Source: Armatimonadota bacterium (lineage in GTDB: Bacteria > Armatimonadota > Fimbriimonadia > Fimbriimonadales > Fimbriimonadaceae). From it: 64,000 bases of DNA. Of this stretch, positions 43,982 to 53,682 are shown in pieces. The stretch covers positions 248,001-312,000 of the forward strand of contig JAFDWR010000003.1 of assembly GCA_018268355.1 (NCBI GenBank). The letters run 5' to 3'. The notes under the pieces were generated by a model. It made no database searches. It was given only the letters and a program-made list of their open reading frames with translations, and had not been told where the DNA came from. A program made the position numbers and the translations under genes. How positions within the stretch are numbered: position 1 is the first letter of the stretch; every line of letters begins with the position of its first letter.

Positions 43982-44911
43982 TTACGCGCGAATCGCGGCA
44001 ACTGCCGCTTCGAGCGAATCGAGATCGTTCACCTTGAGCGACTTTGCCTCGCGATCGATGCGCTTCAGCAATCCCGAGAGCACATCGCCGACGCCGCACT
44101 CGATGAAGACGCGGACGCCCTCGTTGCGCATGTTCTCGACCGACTCCGTCCATCGCACCGAGCTTCGAAGCTGCTCTTCGAGCAAGGCGGGCCAGCGTTC
44201 GGCCTGAACGACCGGCTGGGAAGTGACATTCGAGAACACACGGCCACCAGCGGTGAACTTCACCTCGCTGAGCGCGCTCGCCATCGCCTTCGACGACTCC
44301 TCCATCAGCGGGCTATGGAACGCACCGCTCACGTTGAGCGGCAAAACTCGCTTCGCCCCGCGCGCCGAGGCCAGTTCGCCCGCCTTTCCAACCGCGGCAA
44401 CCTCGCCGGAGATGACGAGCTGGCCCGGACAGTTGTCATTCGCGATGACCACGATCCCGTCGACCTCTGCACAAACCTTTTCCAATTCCTCGCGATCCAG
44501 GCCGAGCACCGCCGCCATCGTGCCGGGGTGGGCGAGGCCTGCGTCCGCCATCAGCTGTCCGCGTCGCTGGACGAGCCGAGCGCCGTCCTCGAGCGAGAGC
44601 GTTCCGCTCGCGACCAAGGCCGCGTACTCGCCGATGCTGTGACCGGCAAAGGCGTCGATCGACATCGCACCTTCGAGGTGGGCAGCAAACACTCGATAGG
44701 CCGCCACGCCGACCGTAAAGAGCGCGATCTGGGCGTTCTGGGTCTGGCGGAGAGTGTCCTCGTCAGTCTCGAAACAAAGCGCCTCAAGGTTTTGGCCGGT
44801 GACGGCACCTACCGTGGCAAAGACAGCGCGAGCCTCGGCCCGAAGGTCATAGAGCTCTTTGCCCATGCCCGGCTTCTGGGAGCCTTGGCCCGGAAAAACG
44901 GCAGCGATCAT
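43982..44911 (-). CDS. fabD: Malonyl-CoA:ACP transacylase
   Basis: 309 residues. FabD loads malonyl units onto ACP. The nucleophile S92 lies in GHSIGEY and the catalytic H199 in SGAFHS. FPGQGSQ at the N-terminus is characteristic. A TATCCT box (44918-44923) ends 6 bases before the ATG, although fabI lies just upstream on the same strand, so it may have its own promoter. Confidence 0.96.
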   Translation of the reverse strand: MIAAVFPGQGSQKPGMGKELYDLRAEARAVFATVGAVTGQNLEALCFETDEDTLRQTQNAQIALFTVGVAAYRVFAAHLEGAMSIDAFAGHSIGEYAALVASGTLSLEDGARLVQRRGQLMADAGLAHPGTMAAVLGLDREELEKVCAEVDGIVVIANDNCPGQLVISGEVAAVGKAGELASARGAKRVLPLNVSGAFHSPLMEESSKAMASALSEVKFTAGGRVFSNVTSQPVVQAERWPALLEEQLRSSVRWTESVENMRNEGVRVFIECGVGDVLSGLLKRIDREAKSLKVNDLDSLEAAVAAIRA

Positions 44912-44928
44912 AGGTTCAGGATACCGGC

Positions 44929-45696
44929 CTACAGCGCGACCACGTTGTAACCGCTATCAACGTAGATCACCTGGCCCGTGACTCCCGACGAAAGGTCGGA
45001 AAGAAGGTAGACCGACGTTCGTCCGACATCCTCTTGGGTCGCCGCCCGCTTCAGCGGGGAGATGTCGCCCACGTGGGTGATCATATCGAGGAGGCCTTTC
45101 ACGCCGCGCGCGGCGACCGTGTTCATCGGCCCCGGCGAAACGGTGTTGACTCGGATTCCGCGCGGCCCGAGGTCAACCGCGAGGTACCGAACCGCCGATT
45201 CAAGCGCGGCCTTCGCGACGCCCATGACATTGTAGTTCGCACAGGCGCGGACCGATCCGAGATAGCTCATCGTGATGATGCTTGCTCCGTCGTTCATGAC
45301 CGGTTCGAGGGCCTTGCACATCCGAACCAGCGAGTAGCAGGAGACTTCAAGCGCGGTGTTGAACGCCTCGCGGCTGGTGTCGATGAACTGACCCTGGAGC
45401 GCTTCGCGGGGGGCAAAGGCGGCCGAGTGGACAAAGAAGTCGAGCGCGCCATAGTCGCGGCGCACGGCCTCAACGAGGGCCTCGATGTCGGACTCGATGC
45501 CGAAGTCGATCTGGTGGGCAAACATGCGCTCGGGCTTCGAGGCCGCAAGCTCGCCGACATTCTTCATCATGCGCTCGCTTTGACCGCCGATTCCGACCGT
45601 GGCACCGGCGCGCCAAGCCTCATCCGCGACCGACCAGCCGATACTTTTCTCGTTCGTAACGTTGAGGACGAGACCTTTCTTTCCAGCGAGCAACAT
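44929..45696 (-). CDS. fabI: Enoyl-ACP reductase FabI
   Basis: A 255-residue short-chain reductase of the FabI type. The catalytic residues Y145, Y155 and K162 (SYLGSVRACANYNVMGVAK) have the Escherichia coli spacing, so it is FabI, not FabV or FabK. It performs the last reduction step of elongation. The CATAAT box (45703-45708) ends 6 bases before the ATG. fabD lies 17 bases downstream. Confidence 0.95.
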   Translation of the reverse strand: MLLAGKKGLVLNVTNEKSIGWSVADEAWRAGATVGIGGQSERMMKNVGELAASKPERMFAHQIDFGIESDIEALVEAVRRDYGALDFFVHSAAFAPREALQGQFIDTSREAFNTALEVSCYSLVRMCKALEPVMNDGASIITMSYLGSVRACANYNVMGVAKAALESAVRYLAVDLGPRGIRVNTVSPGPMNTVAARGVKGLLDMITHVGDISPLKRAATQEDVGRTSVYLLSDLSSGVTGQVIYVDSGYNVVAL

Positions 45697-45703
45697 GGTC
45701 GGA

Positions 45704-47755
45704 TTATGGCCTCAGTGCGCCGTAGAAAAACTCCAGCATACGGTCCATGTTGAGGCCAGAGTGGCCTTGGTCCGGGCCCGCTTGCAGCTCAAAGTTCTTC
45801 CGGGCCCGCTGGAGCGCGGCGATCAGTTGCATCGTGTTCGAGGGGTGGACGTTGTTGTCTGCCGTGCCGAAAAAGAGCATCATTCGTCCCTTCAGCTGGT
45901 CGGCGTACTTCATCGCGCTCCCTGCCTCGTAACCGGCGAGGTTGTCGCCGAGAAGGCCCATGTAGCGCTCGGTATAGATCGAGTCGTAGTTGCGGAAGTC
46001 GGTGACCGAGCTGCTGCAGCTTGCCGCCGCGAAAACGTCAGGATAGCGAAGCAGGGCCATCGCGGAGGCGTAGCCGCCATAGCTCGTGCCGAAGATGCCG
46101 ACTCGCTTGAGGTCGATGTACGACCGGTTGGCCAGCGATCGGACACCTGCCGCCTGGTCGTCGATCTCGACGATGCCCAACTTGCCATAGACCGCGTCCT
46201 TGAACGCCTTTCCACGGCCCTGAGTGCCGCGACCGTCAAAGCTCGCGATGATGTAGCCGTGCTCAGCGAGGTTGCTCGGCATCTGGAATCGCTCGAATCC
46301 GCCCGCCGAATCGGGGCCCGCATAAACCGAAACGAGGACGGGATAGCTCTTGCCGGGATCAAAGTCGCTCGGGAAGCTGAGTTCGCCATAGCACTTGGTC
46401 GCGCCGTCGGCGGCGGTGAACTCGATCCGCTCGACCGGGCGCAGGCCGATCTGCTTGAACTTGGTGAGGTCCGATTCGTTGAGCTTGAGCTTTTCCTTTC
46501 CGTTCCGGTCACGCAGCGTCGTCACTGGCGGAAGTTCGGTGGTCTCGGCGGTGTCGATGAAGAAGTCGCCCCGCGCGGAGAGGTTGATCGTGTGGCTGAA
46601 GTTCGGATCGGTGAGCCGAACATCGTCGGTGCCATCGAGGCGGACACGGTGGAGCTGTCGAAGCGACGGTCGAGCGCCATCGCGAGCGGTGTACCAAACG
46701 ATCCCCGCCTTTTCGTCGACTTTCACCACCCGTTCGACCTCTGCGTTCAGGTTGGTGACCGTGCTCAGCTTCTTGCCCTGGAAGTCGTATTGCTCAAGGT
46801 TGCGGAAGCCGCTGCGCTCGGTGATGATGAGGAATCGGTCCTGGCCCAACCAGGTGACCTCGGGATGGTTGTCGACCCAGCTGCCGGGTCGCACTTCGCG
46901 GTGGATGATGCGGCAAGTCCCGTTTTGGGGATTCGCGGCGCACCATTCGCGAGTGTTTTGCTTGCGGTTGGTGCGGACAAAGAGGAGTTCGTCACCCTTG
47001 GGCGACCACGAGACATCGTAGAGGTAGTGCGCGAGGTCGTCAGTTTTGCCCGCGCCGAACTCGGCTTGCACGCGGGTGGTGGTGCCATTGAGCAGGCTGT
47101 AAACAAAGATTTGAACGCTAGGGTTTGGCGCGCCGACCTTTGGGTAGGCCTCGATGTCGAGCGAGCTTTGCAGCTTGCGCTGGTCGAGGGCGAGATAGTA
47201 GTCGGGCACCTTGCTTTCGTCAAACCGGTAGTAGGCGAGGTACTTGCCGTCGGGCGAGAACCACATCGCCTCGCGAACATCGAGTTCTTCGCCGTAGACC
47301 CAGCTCGCAACCCCGTTCTTGATTCGGTTGGGAACCGATCCATCCTTCGTGATCGGGTAGGCGTTCTCGCCGTTGGGTCCCGAGATGAAGACGTTACGGT
47401 CCTTGCACTCCGCGCGCTTGTCCCCCTTCGGCGTATAGACCACCGAGAACTGCCGGCCTCGGTCTGGGCGATTGCGCCGGGGGCCAGGGCGATCGGCTGG
47501 TTCGGGGAGTTTGCCGTCGCTCATGCGGAACGTCGCGAGGTCAACGATCACGTCCTTGCCCCGGATGCTCATGCTGACCGCGCGGCCGTCGTCACCCCAA
47601 GTCACGCTGCTGACAGTGCCGCGCACGACCGAACCCGCCGCCGCACTCGCCATCTCACGCGCCCGCGCCGTGCGTGGATAGGTCGGGAGAAGATCCTGCG
47701 CGAAGACAAGGCCAGAAAGGGAGCACGCGAGGGCAAGAGCGATGATTCGGGACAT
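45704..47755 (-). CDS. Secreted S9-family dipeptidyl peptidase (DPP-IV-like)
   Basis: 683 residues with signal peptide MSRIIALALACSLSGLVFA. An N-terminal beta-propeller (DPPIV_N type) is followed by the alpha/beta-hydrolase domain with nucleophile motif GTSYGGY, acid loop GTADNNVHP and histidine GHSG. It would remove dipeptides from periplasmic or external peptides. The ATG at 47755 is chosen for the signal peptide. A TAGGGT box lies 7 bases before it. Confidence 0.9.
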   Translation of the reverse strand: MSRIIALALACSLSGLVFAQDLLPTYPRTARAREMASAAAGSVVRGTVSSVTWGDDGRAVSMSIRGKDVIVDLATFRMSDGKLPEPADRPGPRRNRPDRGRQFSVVYTPKGDKRAECKDRNVFISGPNGENAYPITKDGSVPNRIKNGVASWVYGEELDVREAMWFSPDGKYLAYYRFDESKVPDYYLALDQRKLQSSLDIEAYPKVGAPNPSVQIFVYSLLNGTTTRVQAEFGAGKTDDLAHYLYDVSWSPKGDELLFVRTNRKQNTREWCAANPQNGTCRIIHREVRPGSWVDNHPEVTWLGQDRFLIITERSGFRNLEQYDFQGKKLSTVTNLNAEVERVVKVDEKAGIVWYTARDGARPSLRQLHRVRLDGTDDVRLTDPNFSHTINLSARGDFFIDTAETTELPPVTTLRDRNGKEKLKLNESDLTKFKQIGLRPVERIEFTAADGATKCYGELSFPSDFDPGKSYPVLVSVYAGPDSAGGFERFQMPSNLAEHGYIIASFDGRGTQGRGKAFKDAVYGKLGIVEIDDQAAGVRSLANRSYIDLKRVGIFGTSYGGYASAMALLRYPDVFAAASCSSSVTDFRNYDSIYTERYMGLLGDNLAGYEAGSAMKYADQLKGRMMLFFGTADNNVHPSNTMQLIAALQRARKNFELQAGPDQGHSGLNMDRMLEFFYGALRP

Positions 47756-47801
47756 CACTCTCACCCTAGCCGGAAATGGCAGAGTTTGTAAACTGTCGAG
47801 C

Positions 47802-48692
47802 ATGCTCACCCGAGGCATTTACGCCGCGTCCGTCACCGCCCTGGATACCGAGGGCCGTCGCGACCCGAGTGGACAGGCGAGGTTGCTCGCCCATTTCGCC
47901 GCGTCGGGCCTGCAGGGCGTGGTGCTGGGCGGGACGAACGGTGAGGGGCCGTCGCTCTCTGCGGTGGACAAGCGCGACCTTGTCCGTGAGTCGATTGCGG
48001 GCGCGGCGGGGCTGCGGCTGATCGCGGGTCTCGCGAGCAACTCCCTTTCCGAGGCGATTTGGCTCAGCCAACAGGCGGCGAAGTCGGGGGCGGCGGCCTG
48101 CCTCTCGACCGCGCCGGGCTACTTCCGTGAGGCAAGCCTCATCGGCGTGCGGGATTGGTTTTTGCGACTGATGGATGCCTCTCCGCTCCCGGTGCTGGTT
48201 TACAACTTCCCGAAGCGGGTGGGGATTGAGCTTGACGCTTCCTTTTTGGCCGGCCTCGCCGACCATCCGAAGTTCGCGGGGGCGAAGGACTCCTCGGGCC
48301 AAGCCGAGAACCTGGCGAGCTACCGGGAGGCGGTAGGCCGGGATCCACTTCTCTTTGTCGGGGATGAGACGCTGCTGGAGGCGGCCTTTGATGCGGGGTG
48401 GAGCGGCTCGATCTCGGGGGCGGCGAACAGCGTCGCACCGTGGCTGGCTTCGGCCTGGGCAGGCTTTGAATCGGGCGACCCCGCCGCTCGGGTCCGCTTT
48501 GCACTGTTGCGGGAGGTGATTCAAGGCCTTCGCGGACTACCAAACCCAGGGGTCCACAAGGCGGTGCTGCATGGCCTAGGCGTCCTTCCCTCGCCGACGC
48601 TCGCCCTTCCGCTCATGCCGCCGACTGACGAGCAGGTGGGTACCGCGTGGACCGCGCTGGGACGCATCGGCATTCGGCCAGTTACAGGGTGA
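47802..48692 (+). CDS. DapA-family aldolase/lyase
   Basis: A 296-residue class I aldolase of the DHDPS/NAL family with GGTNGEGPSLS, the Tyr at 134 (YNFP) and the Schiff-base Lys at 162 (AKDSSGQ). The substrate is either aspartate semialdehyde or a keto acid; the residues that distinguish them are not decisive. A TAAACT box (47789-47794) ends 7 bases before the ATG, supporting this start. It lies just before the intron-containing tRNA on the other strand. Confidence 0.85.
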   Translation: MLTRGIYAASVTALDTEGRRDPSGQARLLAHFAASGLQGVVLGGTNGEGPSLSAVDKRDLVRESIAGAAGLRLIAGLASNSLSEAIWLSQQAAKSGAAACLSTAPGYFREASLIGVRDWFLRLMDASPLPVLVYNFPKRVGIELDASFLAGLADHPKFAGAKDSSGQAENLASYREAVGRDPLLFVGDETLLEAAFDAGWSGSISGAANSVAPWLASAWAGFESGDPAARVRFALLREVIQGLRGLPNPGVHKAVLHGLGVLPSPTLALPLMPPTDEQVGTAWTALGRIGIRPVTG

Positions 48693-48694
48693 TT

Positions 48695-49037
48695 TGGCCC
48701 GCCCGAAAGGAATCGAACCTTCGACCGACCGCTTAGCTTCCCCTCTACGGCTTGCGCCGCCCAATGCTTGGGCAAAGGTTTGTGGGCTGGATCATCCCTT
48801 GACCATTTCGCCGGTGAGAGCGAGGCAGGTCCCCGCCGTCTGATCTCTACACCTTTCGACTTCAACTGAAATCGACTTGGCTCGGGATTACCACCGCGCT
48901 CGGCGGGGCTTCCCCGAATTTGACGGGTTCTACGCTGCAACTTTCGCTGCAGGCACTCCTAATATGCGGTTTTCTGGCTTGCCCGAAAACACCAACATGA
49001 CTGAAGGCGGTTGCTCTATCCGCTGAGCTACGGGCGG
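48695..49037 (-). tRNA. tRNA-Arg(UCU) split by a group I intron
   Basis: Exon 1 (49004-49037) runs from the acceptor strand CCGCCCG to U34; exon 2 (48695-48736) runs from C35 to the encoded CCA. Joined, they give 76 nt with anticodon stem ACCGC/GCGGT, loop CTTCTAA (anticodon TCT), variable loop of 5, T arm GAAGG-TTCGATT-CCTTT and acceptor CGGGCGG with discriminator G. The mature form resembles typical tRNA-Arg(UCU). The spliced anticodon follows only if the 267-nt insert is removed. Confidence 0.9.
48737..49003 (-). ncRNA. Group I intron (IC3-like) in the tRNA-Arg anticodon loop
   Basis: A 267-nt insertion after U34, ending in G as group I introns do. Core segments strongly resemble the cyanobacterial tRNA-Leu intron: GGTAATCCCGAGCCAAG... 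(minus strand, 48873-48892) and GTCGAAAGGTGTAGAGATCA... (48836-48860). The P7 partner is GATCA with TGATC. A likely P1 pairs exon CTT with an intron GAG, with a hairpin (GTTTTC/GAAAAC) inserted in its loop. P2 is CTGCA/TGCAG. It carries no homing endonuclease. Confidence 0.9.
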
Positions 49038-49097
49038 GCTTTTCGTCAAGAATTCTACCTTGAGCCTTTGGGCACCGCCCAAAAGTTCAAGGGTGGC

Positions 49098-49358
49098 TTA
49101 CGCCGCGCGAAGTCTGGATAGCGAGAGGAGGACTCGGCGGGGCACCTGGTGCAGCCCCAACTCCTCCGCCACGAGCAGGCGGACCATCCGCTCGGACCAG
49201 TTCGAATCATCCGAGACCACGAGGTCGGCGACGAAAGTCTCCTCGTCCCAATAGCACTCGATTTCGAGCACGCCGGGCTGCAACCGAAGAAACTTCTCGG
49301 TTAACTTGGCATCGACTGCATCGGTCCAGGGGCCGCCCATATTGGAAATCGTCGGCAC
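49098..49358 (-). CDS. Small hypothetical protein
   Basis: An intact frame of 86 residues (GTG start; an ATG six codons later is possible) encoding an alpha/beta protein (KFLRLQPGVLEIECYWDEETFVADLVVSDDSNWSERMVRLLVAEELGL). It has no known motif. It lies between the tRNA and the divergent gatB. It is supported only by the open frame and ordinary codon use. Confidence 0.45.
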   Translation of the reverse strand: MPTISNMGGPWTDAVDAKLTEKFLRLQPGVLEIECYWDEETFVADLVVSDDSNWSERMVRLLVAEELGLHQVPRRVLLSLSRLRAA

Positions 49359-49409
49359 CGGGACCGGCTCTCCTCACCCTGAACAGCGTGAAGTACACTC
49401 ATTCCTGGC

Positions 49410-50849
49410 ATGGCTACGATGATCACCAGCGTCGGAATGGAGGTTCACGCCGAACTCGCCACAGACTCGAAGATGTTCTGTCGATGTCCGGTTGGCTTCG
49501 GTGGCGAACCCAATACTCGGGTTTGTCCGGTCTGCCTTGGGCTCCCCGGCACCCTTCCCGTGCCGAACAAGCTCGCCGTTGAGATGGTGATCCGAACCGC
49601 GCTCGCCTTGAACTGCCAGATCAACCTCGGCTCGGCCTTTCAGCGCAAGAACTACTTCTATCCCGACCTTCCCAAGGGCTACCAGATCAGCCAGTACCAG
49701 GCCCCCTTTGGCCACAGCGGCTACCTGGAGATCCCGACCGGCGACGGTGGGACCAAGCGAATCGGCATCCGGCGGGTCCACCTCGAAGAGGACACCGGCA
49801 AGCTCATGCACCTTCCTTCGGGTGGCAGCGGCATCGACTACAACCGCGCCGGCGTTCCCCTCATGGAGATCGTCACCGATTTTCCGCCCGACATCAACCA
49901 CCCCGACGAAGCCAAGGAGTACCTGGTCCAGCTTCGCAACATCCTCCTCTACCTGGGCGTCTGCGACGGCAAGATGGAGCAGGGCAGCCTCCGCTGCGAG
50001 CCGAACATCTCGGTCCGGCCCGAGGGAAGCGACACATTTGGCACAAAGACGGAGCTGAAGAACCTTAACTCGTTCCGCAGCGTCCAGCTTGGCGTCGTCT
50101 ACGAGTCCAAGCGACAGGCCGAAGTGATCGCCAGCGGTGGACAGGTCCTGCAGGAAACTCGCGGGTGGAACGAAGCCGCCGAGGAGAGCTACCTGATGCG
50201 AATCAAGGAGACCGAGAACGACTATCGGTACTTCACCGACCCCGACCTCGCGCCCTTCCAGATTGACGCGGGCTGGGTCGAAGAACTCCGCACAGGACTC
50301 CCCGAATTGCCCCTCGCCAAGAGCCTGCGATACCAGAACGACCTCGGGCTGAGCACTTACGACGCAGGCGTTCTCACCTCGGAGCTTGCCTGGGCAACCT
50401 TCTTTGAGGAGTGCCTCGCCCTCGGCGGTGAAGCCAAGGCGATCTGCAACCAGATGACCCAAGACTTCGCAGCGACGCTGAAAGAGAAGGGCTGGGAGAT
50501 CGACGAGAGCCCGGTTCGACCCAAGCACCTGGTTGATCTCACCCAGCTCGTTTCGAGCGGCAAGATCAGCTCGAAGATGGGGAAGGACGTCCTCGCGGAG
50601 GCCTTCAAGACGGGCGACCTCCCGAGCGACATCGTCGCGCGGTCGGGAATGTCGCAGATCTCGGACGAATCCGAACTTCGCGCCATTGTTGAAGGCGTCT
50701 GTCAAGCAAATGCGGGTGTTGTCGAGAAGTACAAGTCAGGTCAGGTCTCGGTGAAGGGATTCTTCGTCGGGCAGGTCATGAAGCAAACCCAGGGGCGGGC
50801 TAACCCCGACCTGGTCCAGCGCCTCGTGACCGAGGTCTTGGAATCATGA
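49410..50849 (+). CDS. gatB: Asp/Glu-tRNA amidotransferase subunit B
   Basis: 479 residues. GatB activates and amidates the misacylated tRNA and acts with GatC and GatA. It has the zinc-ligand region [11 protein letters not shown]...[28 protein letters not shown], and HLEEDTGKL, with the helical YqeY-like tail. A TACACT box (49394-49399) ends 10 bases before the ATG. Its stop overlaps the next gene by ATGA. It is unlinked to gatCA. Confidence 0.96.
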   Translation: MATMITSVGMEVHAELATDSKMFCRCPVGFGGEPNTRVCPVCLGLPGTLPVPNKLAVEMVIRTALALNCQINLGSAFQRKNYFYPDLPKGYQISQYQAPFGHSGYLEIPTGDGGTKRIGIRRVHLEEDTGKLMHLPSGGSGIDYNRAGVPLMEIVTDFPPDINHPDEAKEYLVQLRNILLYLGVCDGKMEQGSLRCEPNISVRPEGSDTFGTKTELKNLNSFRSVQLGVVYESKRQAEVIASGGQVLQETRGWNEAAEESYLMRIKETENDYRYFTDPDLAPFQIDAGWVEELRTGLPELPLAKSLRYQNDLGLSTYDAGVLTSELAWATFFEECLALGGEAKAICNQMTQDFAATLKEKGWEIDESPVRPKHLVDLTQLVSSGKISSKMGKDVLAEAFKTGDLPSDIVARSGMSQISDESELRAIVEGVCQANAGVVEKYKSGQVSVKGFFVGQVMKQTQGRANPDLVQRLVTEVLES

Positions 50850-51412
50850 AGGTCCGCCTCGCCTGGGTCCTCGTCCTCGCGGGACTCACGAGTCTCGTCC
50901 GGGCAGGCGATTCGCCCCGCGTCCAAGAGGCGATGCGAGCGATGTTCATGAGGATCGAGGCCCAAAACGACCGCTGGTACAAGGACGGCGACTTCCCGAG
51001 AATCGTCCAGGCCCTGCGGTTCCAGAGCGATCTCTATCCCGAGTCCGAGGACGTCCTGACCAACCTCGGCTGGATGCTGTCCAACATCGAGCGCGACCCA
51101 GAGACGATCCTCGTCTACGCGGCTTATCGACGGCGATTCCCGAACAACCCCAACTCACCGTATCCCGAGGCCAATCACTACTTCCTAAAGAAGGCCTACG
51201 ACCGGATTCCGGCCCTCCTGGAGCCGTCGCTCAAGCTCAAGGAAAAGCCCCATCCCAACAGCTACCGCATCCTTGCCCACGCTTACGACCGCCTCGGTCT
51301 CCTCGCCGATTCCGAGCGAGTGTGGATGGAGTATCTCAAGCTCCTGCCCAACGATGCGCCCGCCAAGCTGAACCTCGAAAAGGTTCGTCGCAAGCGAGCG
51401 GGTGGCAAGTGA
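50846..51412 (+). CDS. Secreted TPR-like protein
   Basis: 188 residues with signal peptide ending RAG (about residue 21). The mature part shows two or three tetratricopeptide-like helix pairs ([63 protein letters not shown]). It is coupled to gatB and to the esterase by 4-base overlaps. Its role is unknown; binding of other envelope proteins is typical for TPRs. Confidence 0.7.
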   Translation: MKVRLAWVLVLAGLTSLVRAGDSPRVQEAMRAMFMRIEAQNDRWYKDGDFPRIVQALRFQSDLYPESEDVLTNLGWMLSNIERDPETILVYAAYRRRFPNNPNSPYPEANHYFLKKAYDRIPALLEPSLKLKEKPHPNSYRILAHAYDRLGLLADSERVWMEYLKLLPNDAPAKLNLEKVRRKRAGGK

Positions 51413-51978
51413 AGACGCACGTTCTTCACCCAGAACTCGAACCCACCCTCATCTACCTGCACGGTCGGGGAGAATCGGGCGTTGATGGCGAGAACCTGCG
51501 CCACGGCCTCTTTCTCGCGATGGAGCGGCACCCCGAACGTTGGCCGTTTCGCGTGATCGGCTTCCAAAAGCCAGCGATGGACGTGCTTTGGCCCGCCCAC
51601 CTCGACGAAATCAATGCCGCGCTCGCCGAAATCCCGCACCGCGAAGGGCAGCGTGTGGTCCTGACCGGACTCAGCCAAGGCGGGCACGGGACGATGGCCC
51701 TATGCCGACGGCTGATTTGGCCCGTTGACGTGATCGCGCCCATCTGTGGCTGGTCCGAGGACCCCGTCGCCACGGCAGAGGCTATTCGCGGCCTCGACGC
51801 CTGGTTCTTCCACGGCCTCGCGGATGACGTCGTCCCGCCGACGGGTTCGACCGACGTCTCGTCGCTGTTGCCGGATGCTCGCGTTACCCTCTATGAAGGG
51901 GTGGGCCACAACTCGTGGGACCTCGCCTACGGTGACCCCGAACTGGCAAATTGGCTCCTTGGTTCGCCAAAAGAGTAG
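51409..51978 (+). CDS. Alpha/beta hydrolase of the phospholipase/carboxylesterase type
   Basis: 189 residues with YLHGRGESG, nucleophile motif GLSQGGHG, Asp in HGLADDVVPP, and His in GVGHNSWD. GTG at 51409 overlaps the previous stop (GTGA), giving a typical cytoplasmic esterase length. Earlier in-frame ATGs lie inside the TPR gene. It has no signal peptide. Confidence 0.85.
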   Translation: MKTHVLHPELEPTLIYLHGRGESGVDGENLRHGLFLAMERHPERWPFRVIGFQKPAMDVLWPAHLDEINAALAEIPHREGQRVVLTGLSQGGHGTMALCRRLIWPVDVIAPICGWSEDPVATAEAIRGLDAWFFHGLADDVVPPTGSTDVSSLLPDARVTLYEGVGHNSWDLAYGDPELANWLLGSPKE

Positions 51979-51999
51979 ACATTCGGCTATATTTAGGAC

Positions 52000-52587
52000 A
52001 TGATTGCGCGCCTGAACGGCCGAGTCGTCGAAAATGACGGTTCCACCCTGCTCGTGGACGTTCACGGCGTGGGCTATGAGGTCCTTGTTCCCGCGACGGT
52101 GGCGATTGAACTGCCGGTCAGCGAAGAGACCATCATCCTCTGGATTCGACAGGTGTTTCGCGAGGACGATGTCTCGCTCTATGGCTTTTCCACCCTCAGC
52201 CAGCGCCGACTCTTCGACCTCCTCCGTGAAGTAAAGGGCTGCGGTCCCAAGATTGGGCTTGCCGTGATCGGCCAACTGGGCGAAGAGGTGGCAACCTCCG
52301 CGCTCATCAACCAAGATGCGAAGACCCTTGCACGGGCGAGCGGAGTTGGGCCGCGCCTCGCCGAGCGCATGGTGCTGGAGCTCAAGGACAAGGTCGGCCG
52401 TGAGGCGTTCCTCGCCAAGGTCACCACGGCGGCCAAGCCGAGCAGCGCGCCGGATGAGCTGGTCGATGCCCTCATGGGTCTCGGCTACCGGCGTCCCGAG
52501 GCCGAGCGCGCCGCCGAAGAGGCGCGACAGCAAGCCACCGGCCTTGACCAACAGCTGCGGGTCGCCTTGAAGGTGCTCCAACGATGA
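52000..52587 (+). CDS. ruvA: Holliday junction DNA helicase RuvA
   Basis: 195 residues. RuvA binds four-way junctions and recruits RuvB. N-terminal OB fold ([11 protein letters not shown]...GVGYEVLVP), tandem HhH motifs ([15 protein letters not shown] and [16 protein letters not shown]), and a C-terminal UBA-like domain. A TATATT box (51988-51993) ends 6 bases before the ATG. The end overlaps ruvB by ATGA. Confidence 0.96.
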   Translation: MIARLNGRVVENDGSTLLVDVHGVGYEVLVPATVAIELPVSEETIILWIRQVFREDDVSLYGFSTLSQRRLFDLLREVKGCGPKIGLAVIGQLGEEVATSALINQDAKTLARASGVGPRLAERMVLELKDKVGREAFLAKVTTAAKPSSAPDELVDALMGLGYRRPEAERAAEEARQQATGLDQQLRVALKVLQR

Positions 52588-53612
52588 GAAAGGACGACAT
52601 GCTCGACCCCACCGCCAGCCTTGAAGATCAGGTCGAGGTCAGCCTTCGTCCGCGCAAGCTGAACGAGTTCATCGGCCAGCCGAAGCTCCGCGCCAACCTG
52701 GAGGTCTTCCTACGTGCCGCCCAGGATCGGTCGGAGCCGCTCGACCACACCTTGTTCTTTGGCCCGCCCGGGCTGGGCAAGACCACTCTGGCGAACATCA
52801 TCGCCCAGGAGATGTCTTCGGTGCTCCACGTGACATCGGGACCGGCGATTGTTCGCCCCGGCGACCTCGTCGGCATCCTTACCAACCTTGAACCGAACGC
52901 GGTCCTCTTTATCGACGAAATCCACCGCCTCGCCCGCCCCGTCGAGGAGATCCTTTATCCGGCGATGGAGGACCGAAAGGTGGACGTCATGATTGGCCAG
53001 GGCCCCGCGGCACGGTCGATCCGGCTTGATGTCCCCGCGTTCACCGTGGTCGCCGCGACCACCCGCCAGGGCCTCCTCACCGGCCCGCTCCGAGACCGAT
53101 TTGGCATCATCGCCCACCTGGAGTATTACGACGTCGCCTCACTCCGCGCGATCATCGAGCGCAGCGCGGCGATCTTTGGCTATGGCATCTCGGACGGCGG
53201 TTGCGACGCGCTCGCCTCACGCTCCCGAGGCACCCCCCGCATTGCCAACCGGCTCCTGCGCCGGGTCCGCGACTTCGCGCAGGTCCACGGGAAAGCCGCG
53301 ATCGACGAAGAGATCGTTGACATCGCCTGCACCGCGCTCGAAGTGGATTCGACCGGCCTCGACCGCATCGACCGCGCCCTCCTGCGAACAATCATCTCGA
53401 AGTACGACGGCGGTCCGGTTGGCCTCGAAACCCTCGCCGCGAGCCTGGGCGAAGACGCGGGAACGTTGGAAGACGTCTATGAGCCGTACCTCTTGCAGCT
53501 CGGCTTCCTTTCCCGAACGCCGCGTGGTCGACAGGCCACCGCCCTCGCCTACGAGCACCTTGGCCTTACCCCGCCCCCACGCAAGCCAAGCCTGTTCGAC
53601 CCCGAGGCTTAA
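52584..53612 (+). CDS. ruvB: Holliday junction branch migration ATPase RuvB
   Basis: A 342-residue AAA+ ATPase with Walker [10 protein letters not shown], Walker B FIDEIHRL, sensor [11 protein letters not shown], arginine finger region LRDRFG, and a winged-helix C-terminus. It is co-translated with ruvA; ruvC is absent from the window. A bidirectional terminator follows. Confidence 0.97.
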   Translation: MRKDDMLDPTASLEDQVEVSLRPRKLNEFIGQPKLRANLEVFLRAAQDRSEPLDHTLFFGPPGLGKTTLANIIAQEMSSVLHVTSGPAIVRPGDLVGILTNLEPNAVLFIDEIHRLARPVEEILYPAMEDRKVDVMIGQGPAARSIRLDVPAFTVVAATTRQGLLTGPLRDRFGIIAHLEYYDVASLRAIIERSAAIFGYGISDGGCDALASRSRGTPRIANRLLRRVRDFAQVHGKAAIDEEIVDIACTALEVDSTGLDRIDRALLRTIISKYDGGPVGLETLAASLGEDAGTLEDVYEPYLLQLGFLSRTPRGRQATALAYEHLGLTPPPRKPSLFDPEA

Positions 53613-53632
53613 GCCAGACCCTAAGACACAAA

Positions 53633-53668
53633 AAAGAGAGCGAGTCCCCTTCGGGCCTCGCTCTCTTT
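53633..53668. terminator. Bidirectional terminator between ruvB and the TlpA-like gene
   Basis: A 12-bp stem (53633-53644 with 53657-53668) with an A run on one side and a T run on the other, and an inner C-rich/G-rich loop closed by TTCG. It fits both converging genes. Confidence 0.85.
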
Positions 53669-53682
53669 ACGTGTCAAGAACC

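Noticed and set aside
45599-47791. 730-codon plus-strand frame opposite the secreted S9 peptidase
   Set aside because: It mirrors a gene with signal peptide and full catalytic triad; the translation is Arg/Val/Ala-rich without motifs, typical of an antisense frame in GC-rich DNA.
48521-48940. 139-codon minus-strand frame across the tRNA intron
   Set aside because: It runs through tRNA exon 2 and into the dapA-family gene, and shows no LAGLIDADG, GIY-YIG or HNH motif, so it is not an intron endonuclease.
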